From Bretschneidera sinensis (lineage: Eukaryota > Streptophyta > Magnoliopsida > Brassicales > Akaniaceae): a stretch of DNA of 64,000 nucleotides. Below are positions 47,061 through 59,287 of this stretch, in pieces; the stretch's first letter is position 1; every line of letters begins with the position of its first letter. Location of the stretch: contig CM043702.1 of NCBI GenBank assembly GCA_023935145.1, positions 59,050,001 through 59,114,000 on the forward strand, read 5' to 3'. Under the pieces are notes generated by a model. That model did not search any database, was not told the origin of the DNA, and saw nothing but the letters and a program-made list of their open reading frames with translations. A program made the position numbers and the translations under genes.

Positions 47061-47500
47061 ATACAAATTTTGTCCCAGAAATTTCCTTACCTAACTCAAG
47101 AAACAATTGTGAACAATATTTCTTCATAATTGTCTCACGCTTTTATGTAATCTCTTCAACATCCTTATTCCGCCACAAAACTTTAAACTAATGAAATTTC
47201 TTTATTATACAAGACTTGTTCTTTTCTGTCTAAAATTCTCGCTGGTACTTGTATATAAGCCCAATCTTTTTGAATTTCTATAGCTTAGCTCAAAATATTT
47301 TAATATTCATCATGTAAACACTTTCTTAAAAGTGAAACATAAAATACACTATGCCACTGCTTCAACTCTGGAGGCAAATCCAGACTATTCACAACTAGCC
47401 CAACTTTCTCAACAACCTTATAGGGTCCCATATACTTCAGATTTAGCTTTCTTTTCCTGTTTCAATCTCAATACACCTTTTCATTGAGATAGTTTTCAAT
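47061..47500 (-). pseudogene. Element G integrase C-terminus and chromodomain remnant
   Basis: The minus strand reads GPYKVVEKVGLVVNSLDLPP, then SLLRKCLHDEY and ARILDRKEQVLYNKE, matching the C-terminal domain and chromodomain start of D and B. Stops break the frame (for example near 47300 and 47200). The end of the chromodomain is not readable in one frame. Confidence 0.7.
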
Positions 47501-47567
47501 ACACCCAATCACCTACTTGAAACTCAAGAGATCTTCTTTTATTATCAGCATAGCTATTCAGTCTACT

Positions 47568-48165
47568 CTAAGCTGTTTTACGGTTCTCTCTAACCAATTT
47601 GATCTTCTTAGTTGTTAACTCAATAAATGATGGACCATATATATTTCTCTCTACCATTTCTTCCCAATATATAGGAGTTCTACACCTCCTACCATACAAC
47701 ATCTCAATCGGTGTCATCCTAATACTTGTTTGATACTTATTATTATAAGCAATTTCAATCGATGGCATGTAATCATCCTAACTTACTAAGAAACTCATCA
47801 CATTTGCCCTTAACATATCTTATAGTACTCAAATAATTCTTTCTGTGTGAGCATGAAAAATTATATTAAATTACAATTACGTACCCATGGCTTTCTGAAA
47901 GCCTCTCCAAAACCAAGATGTAAATCTAGCATCTCTATTTGACACTATGCTTAATGATGCTCCATACAACCTCACAATCTCAGCTACATCCTTCTTCAAT
48001 CATGACCACCAGAAATTTTGTCTCAATTCTCTATACATTTTATTATTACTTGATTGCATCAACTGTACATCATCATGTGACTCATTCATTATCTCTTTTC
48101 TCAACTCTGTATTATTAGGAACACAATTTCTATGTTCCAATACCAAAATACCCTTATTTCAAATT
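47568..48165 (-). pseudogene. Element G integrase with the same deletion as B
   Basis: 47568-47768 has the conserved core end (SIEIAYNNKYQTSIRMTP, LYGRRCRTPIYWEEM). Upstream in the protein, the minus strand at about 47920-48010 reads LKKDVAEIVRLYGASLSIVS and then NRDARFTSWFW. The junction joins the zinc-finger side directly to the second-Asp side and lies at the same base as in B (7041-7100). The Cys pair of the finger and the first catalytic Asp are missing. Confidence 0.8.
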
Positions 48166-48249
48166 TTTGAACTCATGTTTCTTTCTAGTAAGCACTCAAT
48201 GCTTAATCTTTTTTATTTCTTCATCTCAACCTTGCATCTCTAAAACATT

Positions 48250-48800
48250 TTACTGTACAACCATATTCGTTAACCATGATCCTCTATCACTGATATTCAA
48301 CTTCATTCTTATCTCCTTTAAATCTATCATCAACTTCACATCAGGACTCCCCATAGCAGTCAACTTTCTTGTAGACTTTTTACTCAATGCATCAGCTATC
48401 ACCTTCTCATTTTTTAGATGATAGTGAATTATACAATCATCGTTACTAATCAACTCCATCTACCATTTTTGCCTCAAATTCAACTCTCTTTATGTAGGTA
48501 AATATGTTAAACTCTTATGATCAATGAATATCTCACAAGTGGCTCTATATAGATGATGTCTCAAATCTTTAAAGTAATCACTATGACAGCCAACTCTAAG
48601 CTATGGGTAGGGTAATTTCTCTTATGAATCTTCAATTTCCTAGAAGTATAGGCTACAACTTTCTTATATTCCACATATCCTAATCATTAATGTAACGTAT
48701 CACTATACACCATAAATCCTTCATCACCAGAAGGAAACACCAATACTGGAGCTGTAGTCAATTTCTTCTTTAGTAATTGGAAATTTTTTCTCTAACTTCC
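48250..48800 (-). pseudogene. Element G RNase H and linker remnant
   Basis: 48250-48459 (minus) reads DDCIIHYHLKNEKVIADALS and then KKSTRKLTAMGSPD, the linker after RNase H. Around 48540-48700 the Glu segment NYPTHSLELAVIV is readable, and the starting Asp segment lies near 48700-48740. Frameshifts separate the parts. Confidence 0.7.
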
Positions 48801-48801
48801 C

Positions 48802-49580
48802 TCACCATACAAATCTCACATCTTTCTTAGTTAGTATATTCAACAGTATTACAATAATAGAAAAATTCTGAAAGAATCTTCTATAATAACCAGCTAACCC
48901 CAAGAAGATTCTAATCTCAGTCACATTAGTTAGTCTCTCCCAACTTAACATTGCCTCTACCTTTTGTGGATCAACTGTTATGCCATTTCCTGATATTATG
49001 TGTTTCAAGAAAGTTATTTTATTCAGCCAACACTCACACTTAGAGAACTTTGCATATAATTTCTCTCTCCTCAGAATCTCCAACACACTATCTAATGTTT
49101 CACATGTTGTTCTTCCTTCTTAGATTATATCAGAAAGTCAAATACAAGCATAAAATTGTTAAGATACAGTTTAAACACTCTATTTATCCAGTCGATGAAT
49201 GTTTCTAGAACATTAATTAATCTAAATGACATCACAAAAAGCTTATGACCATAACGCGTCTTAAAAGCAGTCTTAAGCACGTCTCCCTTCTCTACTCTCA
49301 ATTGGTGATAACCTGATCTCAGGTTTATCTTAGAAAACACTCTCATTCCTTGCACTACTCACATGATTTATTTATCCTAGGAAAATGATATTTGTTCTTA
49401 TTCAATTATCTATAGTCTACACATACTCTTATCATTCCATCTTCCTTCTTCACGAATAACACAGGGACTCCCCAAATACATTAGGTCCGATAAATTGTTT
49501 ATCTAAACATTCTTGAACTTTCAACTCTCTTAACTCAGTGGGTGTCACTCTGTATGGTGCTACTAAATATATGTGATAAT
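48802..49580 (-). pseudogene. Element G reverse transcriptase
   Basis: 48802-49086 holds [20 protein letters not shown], then [20 protein letters not shown] and [17 protein letters not shown] (thumb and connection). 49125-49355 holds [20 protein letters not shown] and FKTRYGHKLFVMSFRLINVL. The catalytic motif is destroyed by a frameshift (MLVFDFLI-stop). The fingers region continues to about 49580 with stops. Confidence 0.82.
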
Positions 49581-49789
49581 CTTGGTATCACATCAATAGA
49601 GAATTTAATCTCCCTACTTAGAGGCAACCTAAACAACTCATCAAGAATTACATTAGAATAATCTTTCACCACTAAGATTTATTCTAACTTCCTATTTTCC
49701 TTTTTAGACTCCATTATGTATACCTAATACTCCTTAAAATCCTTCTTCAACCATCTCCTAGTAGTCAGTGCAAAAATAAGATAGTTCAA

Positions 49790-50110
49790 GAGTATTTTAT
49801 GTTTTCTCTGAAAGTTACATTCCTCATGTTCATATATAGAACACTACCTTCTTTCTAAAATGATCAACCATATTCAAAGATAATAAATTAGCTTCAGATT
49901 TTCTATCACTCATACGAATCAGACAACCCTTGTAAACATTTATGATTATCACTCTATCTTTAGTGAGAACTTCAACAAAAATATTTTGCATCAAAGGACT
50001 AATACATACTTCAATAGACTTTATATGAATACTGGATGCAAAAGAATGGGTTGCATCAAGATCAACCAACATTGATATGTCCACCTTCTTCACACATAAA
50101 ACACTTCAAA
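49790..50110 (-). pseudogene. Element G protease remnant
   Basis: 49830-50093 (minus) reads KKVDISMLVDLDATHSFASS, the active-site region with the first Asp kept but Pro-Gly replaced by Leu-Asp. EVLTKDRVIIINVYKGCLIR follows, and a deletion joins SLNMVDHFRKKVVF, skipping the GMDWL-type segment. Confidence 0.75.
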
Positions 50111-50402
50111 TTTTGATAATTCTGGGATAAATATCTTATCTGAATATATCTATAAAAACTTTTGTCTCTCAATCATACATCAGATTACCGCTTCACCTTG
50201 GTGGCATACTTACTTCCTCTTCCATGACTCCCAGTTCTTATAAACTGTCTCCTAAATCTAAGGGTCCCACCAATATTACTCTAAGCTACAGAAGCAATAG
50301 ATCTTACTTGCTTCTGAATCTGTACTATAGTTTCTAGTGACAAGGAATGCCTCATTTGGGTGGTCTCCCATCCTGCATATTCATACTAATACCATCTCTG
50401 TG
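50111..50402 (-). pseudogene. Element G gag C-terminal part
   Basis: Decayed gag end between protease and insertion F. By alignment with B (about 9120-9420) it covers the zinc-knuckle region and the Gly/Ser/Arg-rich stretch before it. No open frame survives. Gag continues at 56131. Confidence 0.55.
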
Positions 50403-50407
50403 TTCCT

Positions 50408-51613
50408 TGATGAGTGCCAAATATTGCATATTTTGGCCACTTAATTTACATTTTTTAGCTTAGGAATTTGTTACTTTGAGTTATTTTTTGTTGTTTTACA
50501 GGTTTACAAGCTTGGAAAGGAGTTTTACTAAATTGCCAAAATTGCTCATACAAATCAGCCATTTTTTAGGATTAAACTGTATTGATTCAGGAAGAACAAG
50601 GAGATGAGCCATATATGCTTGGAAAGATCCTGATGTCTATTTTCTGGGGAATTTTATGAATCAATAAAATGATTTTTCTAGAGAAAGTTATGTCAGTTTT
50701 AATAGACAAAGGTCAAAGAGCAAAAGTTGGAATCTGCAGTATCCCACATCGGATTAGAAACACATTGCACTTGTGATGTTTCCCTATATAAGCCCCTCTT
50801 CACTTCATCTTTAGTGTGCAATCCAAGTGCCATTTTGGTGCAATTTGGAGGACTTCTACTAGCATTCTGGTGGATCTCCAAAGGCTTTCCTACCACGAAG
50901 GGAAGCGCCGCCCAACAGCGAGTGGAATTTCTCCCATGTATAGTCAGTTTTTAATTTACTGTTTTTTTTTAGTTTAATGTTTAGCACTTTTATTGTGAAC
51001 TCTAGTTTCATGATTATGAGTGGCTAAAATCTTCAACTAAGGTTGAAGATGAAGCCTCGCCGTTGTTTGGCATAATAGTTTCAGATTTGTTTATACAATT
51101 CTGATGTTTTTTTTTTAGTATAAATGTTCTGTCAATTATTTGAGTAAAATCTTATGATTGATTGCATTTAAATTGTTCTGTTGGATATTCCGTGTGTTTC
51201 ATCTGATGGATACATCAAATTGTTTTTGATTAAATTGGATTTCCTTTGTGATTTGTTAAAAGCGAATACATTGGATACTTTTGGTTTAATTGGGATATTT
51301 GTTGTTTTTTGTTCTAAGTTGGATTCATGGAATGTTTTGATAGGCTATTTTTAGAATATGAAGATATATGCTTAATTTTAGTGAGGTGGATTCAGAAACC
51401 TTAGTGTCTTTATTATTAGTTTTAAATCAATTTAGTTTAGTTTGTATATGTTTTGCAACATATAATTCAAAACTCGGAACTAGTTTAAGATAAGTTTAGT
51501 TTAGATAAAATTATATTTTCATAACGCAATTCCCTGTGGATTCGACCTCGCACTTGTAAAACACTATATTGCAAACAACTCGTGTGCTTGCGAGTAATTT
51601 AAAACTCACAACA
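50408..51613 (+). repeat. 5' LTR of element F
   Basis: 1206 bp with a single copy of the segment that is duplicated in E and S2, and a TATA box (TATATAAG) at 50785-50792. Only one CCCACATCGGATT box precedes the TATA box, where E and C have two. Confidence 0.92.
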
Positions 51614-51619
51614 AGTTTT

Positions 51620-51637
51620 TGGCACCGTTGCCGGGGA
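51620..51637 (+). promoter_or_regulatory. Primer-binding site of element F (tRNA-Asp)
   Basis: TGGCACCGTTGCCGGGGA matches the complement of the plant tRNA-Asp 3' end at 17 of 18 positions and starts 6 bases after the LTR. It is the best preserved of the three Athila-type PBS copies. Confidence 0.9.
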
Positions 51638-51810
51638 GTTGTTTGGTTTGTGAATTTTTTTTCTGAATTAATTTTATTTTTCTACTAGTTAGTTAGCATT
51701 TTTTTGTTTGATTTTTCTTATTTCAGTTTTATTTTAGTTTATTTGTTTCTATTGGCAATTGCCCATAAAAAATAAAATAAAAAGTTAGAAAAATTAAAAA
51801 ATTAAAAAAA

Positions 51811-52960
51811 ATGTGGATAAATCCAGCGCCGGTTTCACAATCTTTAAAGGACGCCCTCAAGGATTTCATGAAGATGACCGGCCAGTCCATCAATACAGCC
51901 AATACATTCAATGATGATAGTTGTTTCATCTGTGCTAGTCCTATGCATTTAGCACAGAATTGTCCATCTACGCCGGCTTTTGTCAAGTATCATATGAAAC
52001 AAATAAACACTTTCAATGACTATTGGTAGCAATCAAATGGATCTTACTCCGAGACGTACAATCCAGGGTGACGAAACCACCCTGATTTTTCATGGACACA
52101 GAACCAATTGATGTATCAGGGAGGAACCTCTTATCATGCTCACAATCAATACCCTCCCGAATTTCCTCCACCAGTTCTAAGTTATGGTCACTCAGCCTAT
52201 CCAGCACTATCACCAGCTTACCAAGCTCCCATTCAAGCGCCAACATCGGTTTCACAGTCATTGGAGGATGCCCTCAATGATTTCAGGAAGATGATCAGCC
52301 AATCCATAAACGAAGGAAGGAGTGTGCAAATAGTAAACACCCAAGCGATTGCTAGTATAGAGAGTCAAATGGATCAAATCATAAGTCATGTGGGTGAAGG
52401 AGAGAAGGGAAAGGTCCCTAGTCAACATGTACCCAACCCGAAGGAACAGTTTGCCGTGGAAAATTCATCAACTCCTATGCACAGGCAGGAACAAGCGCAA
52501 TTGATTGTCCAATTGAGGTCTGGGAGACAAGTGGACAATCAAGTGGAAGAAAACCCAGCTATGCAACAAGGGCAAGAAAGTAGCAACAAGGAAAATAGAG
52601 CTGTTGAGCCATCTAAAACCACACCTATTATTAAGGATCTCCCTAGGTCGTTTGTACCTAAAGTGCCTTACCCTGAGAGATTACAAGCGCCCAAGAAAGG
52701 ATGGGAGTCTAAGGACATTCTGGCATGCTTTGCTCAGTTTGGAGAGGATTTGGATTTAGATAAGCTACTTGAGCAAGCAACTGTTATCTTGGAGTCTGCT
52801 CCTCTGGAGAGCAGTAAGACAGAGGAGATTGTGGGTGTATCAAGCATTAAGGACCCCCTGGAGGCATGTTTTTCTTAGTTTGGAGAAGATTTGGATTTGG
52901 ATAAGTTACTTGAGCAAGCAAATGCTACTTTGGAGTCTGTTCCTCAGAAGAGCAGTAGAC
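51811..52960 (+). pseudogene. Element F gag C-terminal region with zinc knuckle
   Basis: One frame from 51811 runs in register to about 52955 with stops at 52027, near 52069 and at 52876. It begins with VSQSLKDALKDFMKMTGQSI, a partial copy of a segment that recurs at 52252-52311 (VSQSLEDALNDFRKMISQSI). A CCHC zinc knuckle CFICASPMHLAQNC follows at about 51928-51969. Later come EQAQLIVQLRSGRQ and LPRSFVPKVPYPERLQAPKK, the usual gag/protease border. A 141-bp tandem duplication (52723-52863, then from 52864) doubles the FGEDLDLDKLLEQA segment. The capsid core that C retains is absent. Confidence 0.8.
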
Positions 52961-53531
52961 CGAGGAGACCACAACATCTGAACCCCACAAGAAGGAACTT
53001 AAGCCTTTACCAGACAATCTTAAGTATAAGTTCCTAGGTCCAGCAGATTCTTTGCCTATGATTATAGCTTCAGATTTGGTTGATGCTCTAGAGGAGAAAT
53101 TATTGGACGTTTTAAGAGAGTATAAGGAAGCTATCAGCTGGACTGTTAAGGATGTCAAGGGAATTAGCCCCTCGATGGTGATGCCCAAGTTACGTTTGGA
53201 AGAGAATGTCAAGCCATCGAGGGAGCCACAAAGAAGGCTCAACCTAGCTATGCAAGAGGTTATGAGGATTAAAGTGATAAAGTTGTTTGATGCAGTGATG
53301 AATTATCCAATCTCTGTTAGCAAGTGGGTGAGCTCGATTCATGTCATGCCCAAGCGGGCTGGAGTGACGGTAGTGAAAAATAAGGATGATGAGTTGGTGC
53401 CAATTCTTGTTCAGTCAGGATGGAAAGTATGTATAGACTACTGTAAGTTGAATGCTGCCACAAGGAAGGATCTTTTTCCACTCCCATTTATTGATCAGAT
53501 GGTGGAGCACTTAGTTGAGTATGATTACTAA
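52961..53531 (+). pseudogene. Element F reverse transcriptase N-terminal fragment
   Basis: After a frameshift near 52955, the frame 53052-53531 reads LLDVLREYKEAISWTVKDVK, GISPSMVMPKLRLEENVKPS, NYPISVSKWVSSIHVMPKRA and WKVCIDYCKLNAATRKDLFP, ending PLPFIDQMVEHLVEYDY-stop. This is the entrance and fingers of Ty3/gypsy RT. The Arg of the IDYRKLN motif is Cys. The palm with the catalytic Asp residues is deleted, and sequence passes at about 53538 into the post-pol tail. Confidence 0.85.
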
Positions 53532-54921
53532 TGTTGGGTCTGGCTGAAGACGTTAAACTTAGCGCTCATGGGAGGCACCCTATAGCATATCCTTTTTGTT
53601 TACTTATTATTTGATATATTTATGATTAATGTTTGTTTCCAGTATTTTTGTTTTCCAGTCTTTATTTTTCAGGGACAATGCGTACTTCAATTCAAGTTTG
53701 GGGGTATGCTATGAGCCATACCAAATCCAGATAGTTCTTCATATCCCAGGTTAGCTCTTTCCATATTATTCACACATTGAGGTCAATGTTTAATTTAAGT
53801 TTGCGGGTATGGGGGACACATTACACACACTTTGTCCTAATTTGTTGTTGTTTTTCTTCATTTAAAAAATAATAATAATAAGAAGGTAAATGCATGCTCA
53901 TATTATTTTGAAATTTTAGTTGATCTAAACAAATATTGTGATGTGATTTCATTGGTGAGCTTAAAATTTTGAACACATGATTTGATGATAGAGTTTTAAA
54001 ACTTTGTTACTTACTTTGGGCCTTTAAGAATTCACATGTTTGAGCCGATCAAACACGAGCACATTAGCACATATTTGTGTGAGGTATGACATGCGATTTC
54101 AATGTGTATGTTTCTTTGACTTAACTGAAACTGAATGACTTGTGGGATTAACACTTGGGCATAGAAAAGAAAAAAAAAGAAAAATAATGATCATCATCAA
54201 TAAACTTTTCACTGAGTAACTAGACCTTTTTGCCTCAGTAAGCAGTGAGTGTTCACGTTAAAAGGTGAGAATTTTATTCATAATGATCATTGTGAAACTT
54301 TTCGCTGAGTAACTGGACCTCTTGCCTCAGTAAGCAGTGAGTGTTCAAGTCAAAAGGTGGAAATTTTGCTTGGTAGCATTAAGGACAGTTTAGTTTTATA
54401 GCCTTTTTTACTCGAGTTAGTAAGTCCTTAGGGGTGTCTTTACACATAATGCCCTAAAACCATCTGGTTTGGGAGTCATTGACTCAACACTCGCTACATG
54501 GGTCAATTACAAAGCTTAAGGGAACTAATCATGACAGAGCCTTACAAAAAACAAGGGTAAAATAAAACTATGCCATCATTATTCATTCTGATGAGAAATC
54601 CTGTGAATATTGAGACATGGAGACATTGTACATTGAAGTTATTTAGAAACCTCATATGTTTATGCTAATTCACTTTACAGTGATACAAGCTTGTGATGTC
54701 TTAGCCTGCCTCTTGTAAGTAATTAAGTTTTAAAATTCTTATTCATTGCGAAGATGAGTTATATTTTTTAAGCTTGCTCATGAATGAATATCATGGTTTT
54801 GAGTACTCCTTAAATTTTTGGATACCATGAGTGATGAACTTATCTTGATGTTCTTTGTTTTTCATTTAGTTTTTTATTTTGTTTTGCTAAGGGACTAGAA
54901 AAATGTAAGTTTTGGGGTATT
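53532..54921 (+). other. Element F 3' untranslated tail
   Basis: Opens with the TGAAGACGTTAAACTTAGCG and GGGAGGC post-pol segment. It has two hairpin units at about 54185-54365 (ACTGAG...CTCAGT) and ends with TTTTGGGGTATT before the LTR. It aligns closely with E's tail (21141-22524). No gene is supported. Confidence 0.75.
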
Positions 54922-56125
54922 TGATGAGTGCCAAATATTGCATATTTTGGCCACTTAATTTACATTTGTTAGCTTAGGAATTTGTTACTTTGAGTTGTTT
55001 TTTGTTGTTTTACAGGTTTACAAGCTTGGAAAGGAGTTTTACTAAATTGCCAGAATTGCTCGTACAGATCAGCCATTTTTTAGGATTAAACTGTATTGAT
55101 TCAGGAAGAACCAGGAGATAAGCCATATATGCTTGGAAAGATCCGGATGTCTATTTTCTGGGGAATTTTACGGATCAATAAAATGATTTTTCTAGAGAAA
55201 GTTATGGCAGTTTTAGTAGACAACGGTCAAAGAGCAAAAGTTGGAATCTGCAGTATCCCACATCGGATTGGAAACACATTGCACTTGTGATGTTTCTCTA
55301 TATAAGCCCCTCTTCACTTCATCTTTAGTGTGCAATCCAAGTTCCATTCTGGTGCAATTTGAAGGACTTCTACTTGCATTCTGGTGGATCTCCAAAGGCT
55401 TTGCTACCACGAAGGGAAGCGCCGCCTAACAGCGAGTGAAATTTCTCCCATGTATAGTCAGTTTTTAATTTACTGCTTTTTTTAGTTTAATGTTTAGCGC
55501 TTTTATTATGAACTCTAGTTTCATAATTATGAGTGGCTAAAATCTTCAACTAAGGTTGAAGATGAAGCATGGCCGTTGTTTGACATAATAGTTTCAGATT
55601 TGTTTATACAATTCTGATGTTTTTTTTTAGTATAAATGTTCTGTCAATTATTTGAGTAAAATCTTATGATTGATTGCATTTAAATTGTTCTGTTTGATAT
55701 TCCGTGTGTTTCATCTGATGGATACATCAAATTATTTTTGATTAAATTGGATTTCCTTTATGATTTGTTAAAAGCGGATACATTGTATGCTTTTGGTTTA
55801 ATTGGGATATTTGTTGTTTTTTGTTTTAAGTTGGATTCATGGAATGTTTTGATAGGCTATTTTTAGAACATGAAGATATATGCTTAATTTTAGTGAGGTG
55901 GATTCAGAAACCTTAGTGTCTTTATTATTAGTTTTAAATCAATTTAGTTTAGTTTTTATATGTTTTGCAACATATAATTCGAAACTCGGAACTAGGTTAA
56001 GATAAGTTTAGTTTAGATAAAATTACATTTTCACAACACAATTCCCTGTGGATTCGACCTCGCACTTGCACAACACTATATTGCAAACGACTCTTGTGCT
56101 TGCGAGTAATTTAAAACTCACAACA
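54922..56125 (+). repeat. 3' LTR of element F
   Basis: 1204 bp, TATA box at 55299-55306, ending CTCACAACA and followed by the TSD TTCCT. Confidence 0.92.
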
Positions 56126-56130
56126 TTCCT

Positions 56131-57062
56131 CAACTCTAGACGACTTCCGCCGATTCCTCCTACCTCTGATTTCCATCACCTCATTCTCAATCTAAAGTGC
56201 TATATCCACAATTCTGACATAATTCATATGCCTCATGTAAGATAGTTTTGATCAAATCTTAAAACATAGTTCATCTTTGAACCTCTTACACTTCTTCTTC
56301 TCTAGGTCTACCATTTCTGGTACAACCATTGACGAGACCACGAATTTGCTATCATACTGAACCACAGTCAACCCATTTGCCTCAAATAAATAAAATCTCT
56401 ATTTTGTTAGGCTCTAGGGATAAAGAAAGTATTTATCAAGAAAATCTTCCTTAAACCTATTTCAGGTTAAGGGTCTATCAATATCTGCACTTACCTGGGA
56501 AGAGTATCCTCTCATCATTCTAAAACTTCTCCTTCTAACTCAAACGAAGGAAAGGCAACCATCTGCCTGTCAGTTACTGGTAAAATAACAAATATTCTAT
56601 CTACATATTTCTCCTAAAACTCAGGCTTAAAAGGATTCATAGATCCTTTAAACAACAAGGCCTTCAACTTAATATATCTTGCAAAACAACCTCTTTGCAT
56701 CAGGTGCTTAAACTCACTTTTCCTCTTTTTAACATTTATCATTACTGGATTTACAACAACCTCAGGCACTGCCCTAGCCTGTTCATCAAGTCTATGCTAT
56801 AGGTTACCAACTCTATCATCTGTTACATTCATTTTCTCAATAGCATGTGTAAGAGCTTATCTTAGCTCATTTCTTTCAATTTCAGAATCTCTCACACCTT
56901 TACCAATATCAATTATATTGTCAACATGTTCATTTTTAGGAACCACAGATCCAGACTCAACCTCGACTTGCCAAAATATTAGGGGCCTATCACGCCCTCT
57001 CAAATCAACAACTCTAACTCTAGCTCTAGCGCGTCCACGTGCCATCCTCAGACTGTTCATTA
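56131..57062 (-). pseudogene. Element G gag N-terminal and capsid part
   Basis: The minus-strand start near 57060 reads MNSLRMARGRARARVRVVDL, a basic N-terminus like D's, followed by EVESGSVVPKNEHVDNIIDI and then a stop at about 56857. The capsid part down to 56131 aligns with D's gag (32260-32960) but is scattered over frames. Gag continues beyond F at 50402. Confidence 0.68.
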
Positions 57063-57130
57063 AAATATAATTTATTTTAATCTTTCACTTTCTTTCTTTT
57101 TATGCAGTCTACAGAATCATAAAACCTAAT

Positions 57131-57142
57131 GCTCTGATACTA
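57131..57142 (-). promoter_or_regulatory. Primer-binding site of element G
   Basis: On the minus strand TAGTATCAGAGC begins 4 bases after the LTR end. It differs from the initiator tRNA-Met type (TGGTATCAGAGC) at one base. The leader ATTAGGTTTTATGATTCTGT follows. Confidence 0.85.
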
Positions 57143-57146
57143 AAAT

Positions 57147-58928
57147 TGTAACGACCCATCCCGGGTTGGCCACCACCGAGACGGTGTCATCACATTTTGA
57201 AAATCCCAGCACGACACATGTCTGAAACAAATAAAAATAATACTAACAAAAATTCTTTTACATCAATCCTTAACCCTCAATAGGGGAGATACCTCAATCT
57301 GATCTTTAAACATTATATACAACGTAAAATGCATAAATATTTACTAATAAATTTTTATTTTATTTTCTCATTAGTTTGAAAATATTGACACGTACGTGGC
57401 TTACAGAAATAATTTCGTCTGAACCTCAACTCACCAAACTATTTGTCCTGCCTGCTACTTGAAATCATTGTACAATAAGGGGTGAGCTTCACAAGCTCAG
57501 TGAATTAAATTTACTAGAAGTACTCAATCTGTATAAATAGTTTTTTCATAATTTAATCATTTATATCTCATACAACTTGATACTAGCATTCCACTATCAC
57601 TACACATATCATAAGTCTCATTCTCTATCAATCTTTTCTTCTTATTTATTGGTTCACCTAAAGACCATCAATTATCTCATAATTACCTCGCAATGAGGTT
57701 CACATCATAAAGTCTACCATTTAGATGGTTCTTATCATGTCATACTTCTAGGTTTCTTTCTCACAATAATTGTCTCTCTATGAGACTCATTCATCTATAA
57801 ATAAAATTCACAATAACAAACCACACATCAGCATTTCAGTAATGAAATCAATATTTAAAAACAGGTGCAATGCATGAATTATTATTAGGGAACGTCTTCT
57901 CACATGTCGACATGTTTTTATCTTAGACCAGCTTCCTTTTCGGTTCTTTTCTTTCTCATTTACTTCTCAGTTCTTTTATTCTCATTTAGACCGACTGCCT
58001 TCTCGGTTATTTTATTCTCATTAGACCGCCTACCTTCCCGGTTCTTTCATTTTTCATTAGACCAGCTACCTTCACCGTTCTTTTCTTTTATTTAATGCAT
58101 ATGCATATGAACAATGATATGAAATATGCATCTGAACAATAACATTAAAAAAAAAAAAAACAAACAAACATGAATTCAAATATTTAAATTGGCTATCTTG
58201 ATTTTTCTCAAGTTATATAAAAAAATTCAACTAAATTCCTCTCATCCTAAATCACATCAAATCATCCATCAAAGCTTGCCAGGATCTACTAAATTTCATC
58301 TCCTTATAACTCATATCAAAACATCAATCATAGTTCATCAAGAATTTCACTTATCGCTTTTATTATTAAATCAACTTATTATGGCAAAAATATTATTTCT
58401 CACCTAATAATTTTCTACATGTCCAAAATTCATATCATACTTATCAATTAAATTTTTATCTACCACTAAAGCATAAACTAATAATTTATTTAATATTATC
58501 ACTAGATATTTCATTTTTATTTAGATTACTTAAAGTAAATCTAACTCACCACGTACCACGTAGAACTACCCGTGGATCACCTCCTTGCCTTTCCCGTTCC
58601 TCTCAGTAATTTCCCCCGGTTGCTGATTGTCAACACCTGACATAATATTTGTATTAAATTTCTAATTATTTCTTCAATTCTTCATAAACTACATCCTTTG
58701 AAAATTACCACTTTAAAATCCAGGAAATTTCATGTATGCTAAAAACTTAAAAATAAACATTACATTATTACCTTATGTTTTTCTGATAGCTTCCCGTGGC
58801 TCTCTATAAAATTCTCCCATAAACCCCTTTAAAATTTTACTCTTTCAACATTTCTTTCGGTCCCCAAGTGTTTAAAGAAATAGAAAAATTTGAAGGAGAA
58901 CTAAACGAAATTTAGTAAGTATAATATA

Positions 58929-58966
<38 letters not shown>

Positions 58967-59282
58967 CAAACTTTTGAAACTAAATTGATGCATTAGCAGC
59001 CCCCCCAAATTTCTCTTGCTGCCACAAACACAGCATGTGGCATACATGCAAAAGGCCTCCTCTTGCTGCCACGTTTTTCAGTTTTTTTTTTTCGTTCTTT
59101 TCATACTAGACACGTCCAGATTTTTTTTCTTTTTCTTTATAACTATGCCCCCACGCGTCCAGTTTTTTTAAAAGAAATATTTTATTCAATACTAAATCCT
59201 TCGCGTAAACATATTATTTTAATTTCATGCCATATTTATTAAATTACTTCTTTACCCTTACTTTATGATTACGGGTATTACA
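57147..59282 (-). repeat. 5' LTR of element G
   Basis: 2136 bp on the plus strand, TGTAACGACCC to GGTATTACA, with the palindrome at 57902-57915, tandem units at 57925-58085 and a TA run at 58927-58965. The reading frames within (57904-58095, 58189-58407) come from repeats. Confidence 0.92.
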
Positions 59283-59287
59283 TCTAC

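Larger units (their letters stand above)
50408..56125 (+). mobile_element. Element F: Athila-like element with gag end and RT start only
   Basis: LTRs at 50408-51613 and 54922-56125 run TGATGAGTGCC to CTCACAACA. TSD TTCCT is exact (50403-50407, 56126-56130). The internal region (3.3 kb) has a tRNA-Asp-type PBS, a gag C-terminal frame, an RT start, then the post-pol tail. Protease, most of RT, RNase H and integrase are gone. The LTRs are similar over their length, with scattered differences. Confidence 0.93.
44871..59282 (-). mobile_element. Element G: Tekay/Del-like chromovirus hosting element F
   Basis: 3' LTR at 44871-47046, 5' LTR at 57147-59282. TSD is TCTAT (44866-44870) against TCTAC (59283-59287), one mismatch; the outside sequence is continuous with H's LTR. 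On the minus strand come PBS, gag, protease, RT, RNase H, integrase and chromodomain, then PPT. F sits in gag. All frames are broken, and integrase has the same internal deletion as B. Confidence 0.92.
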
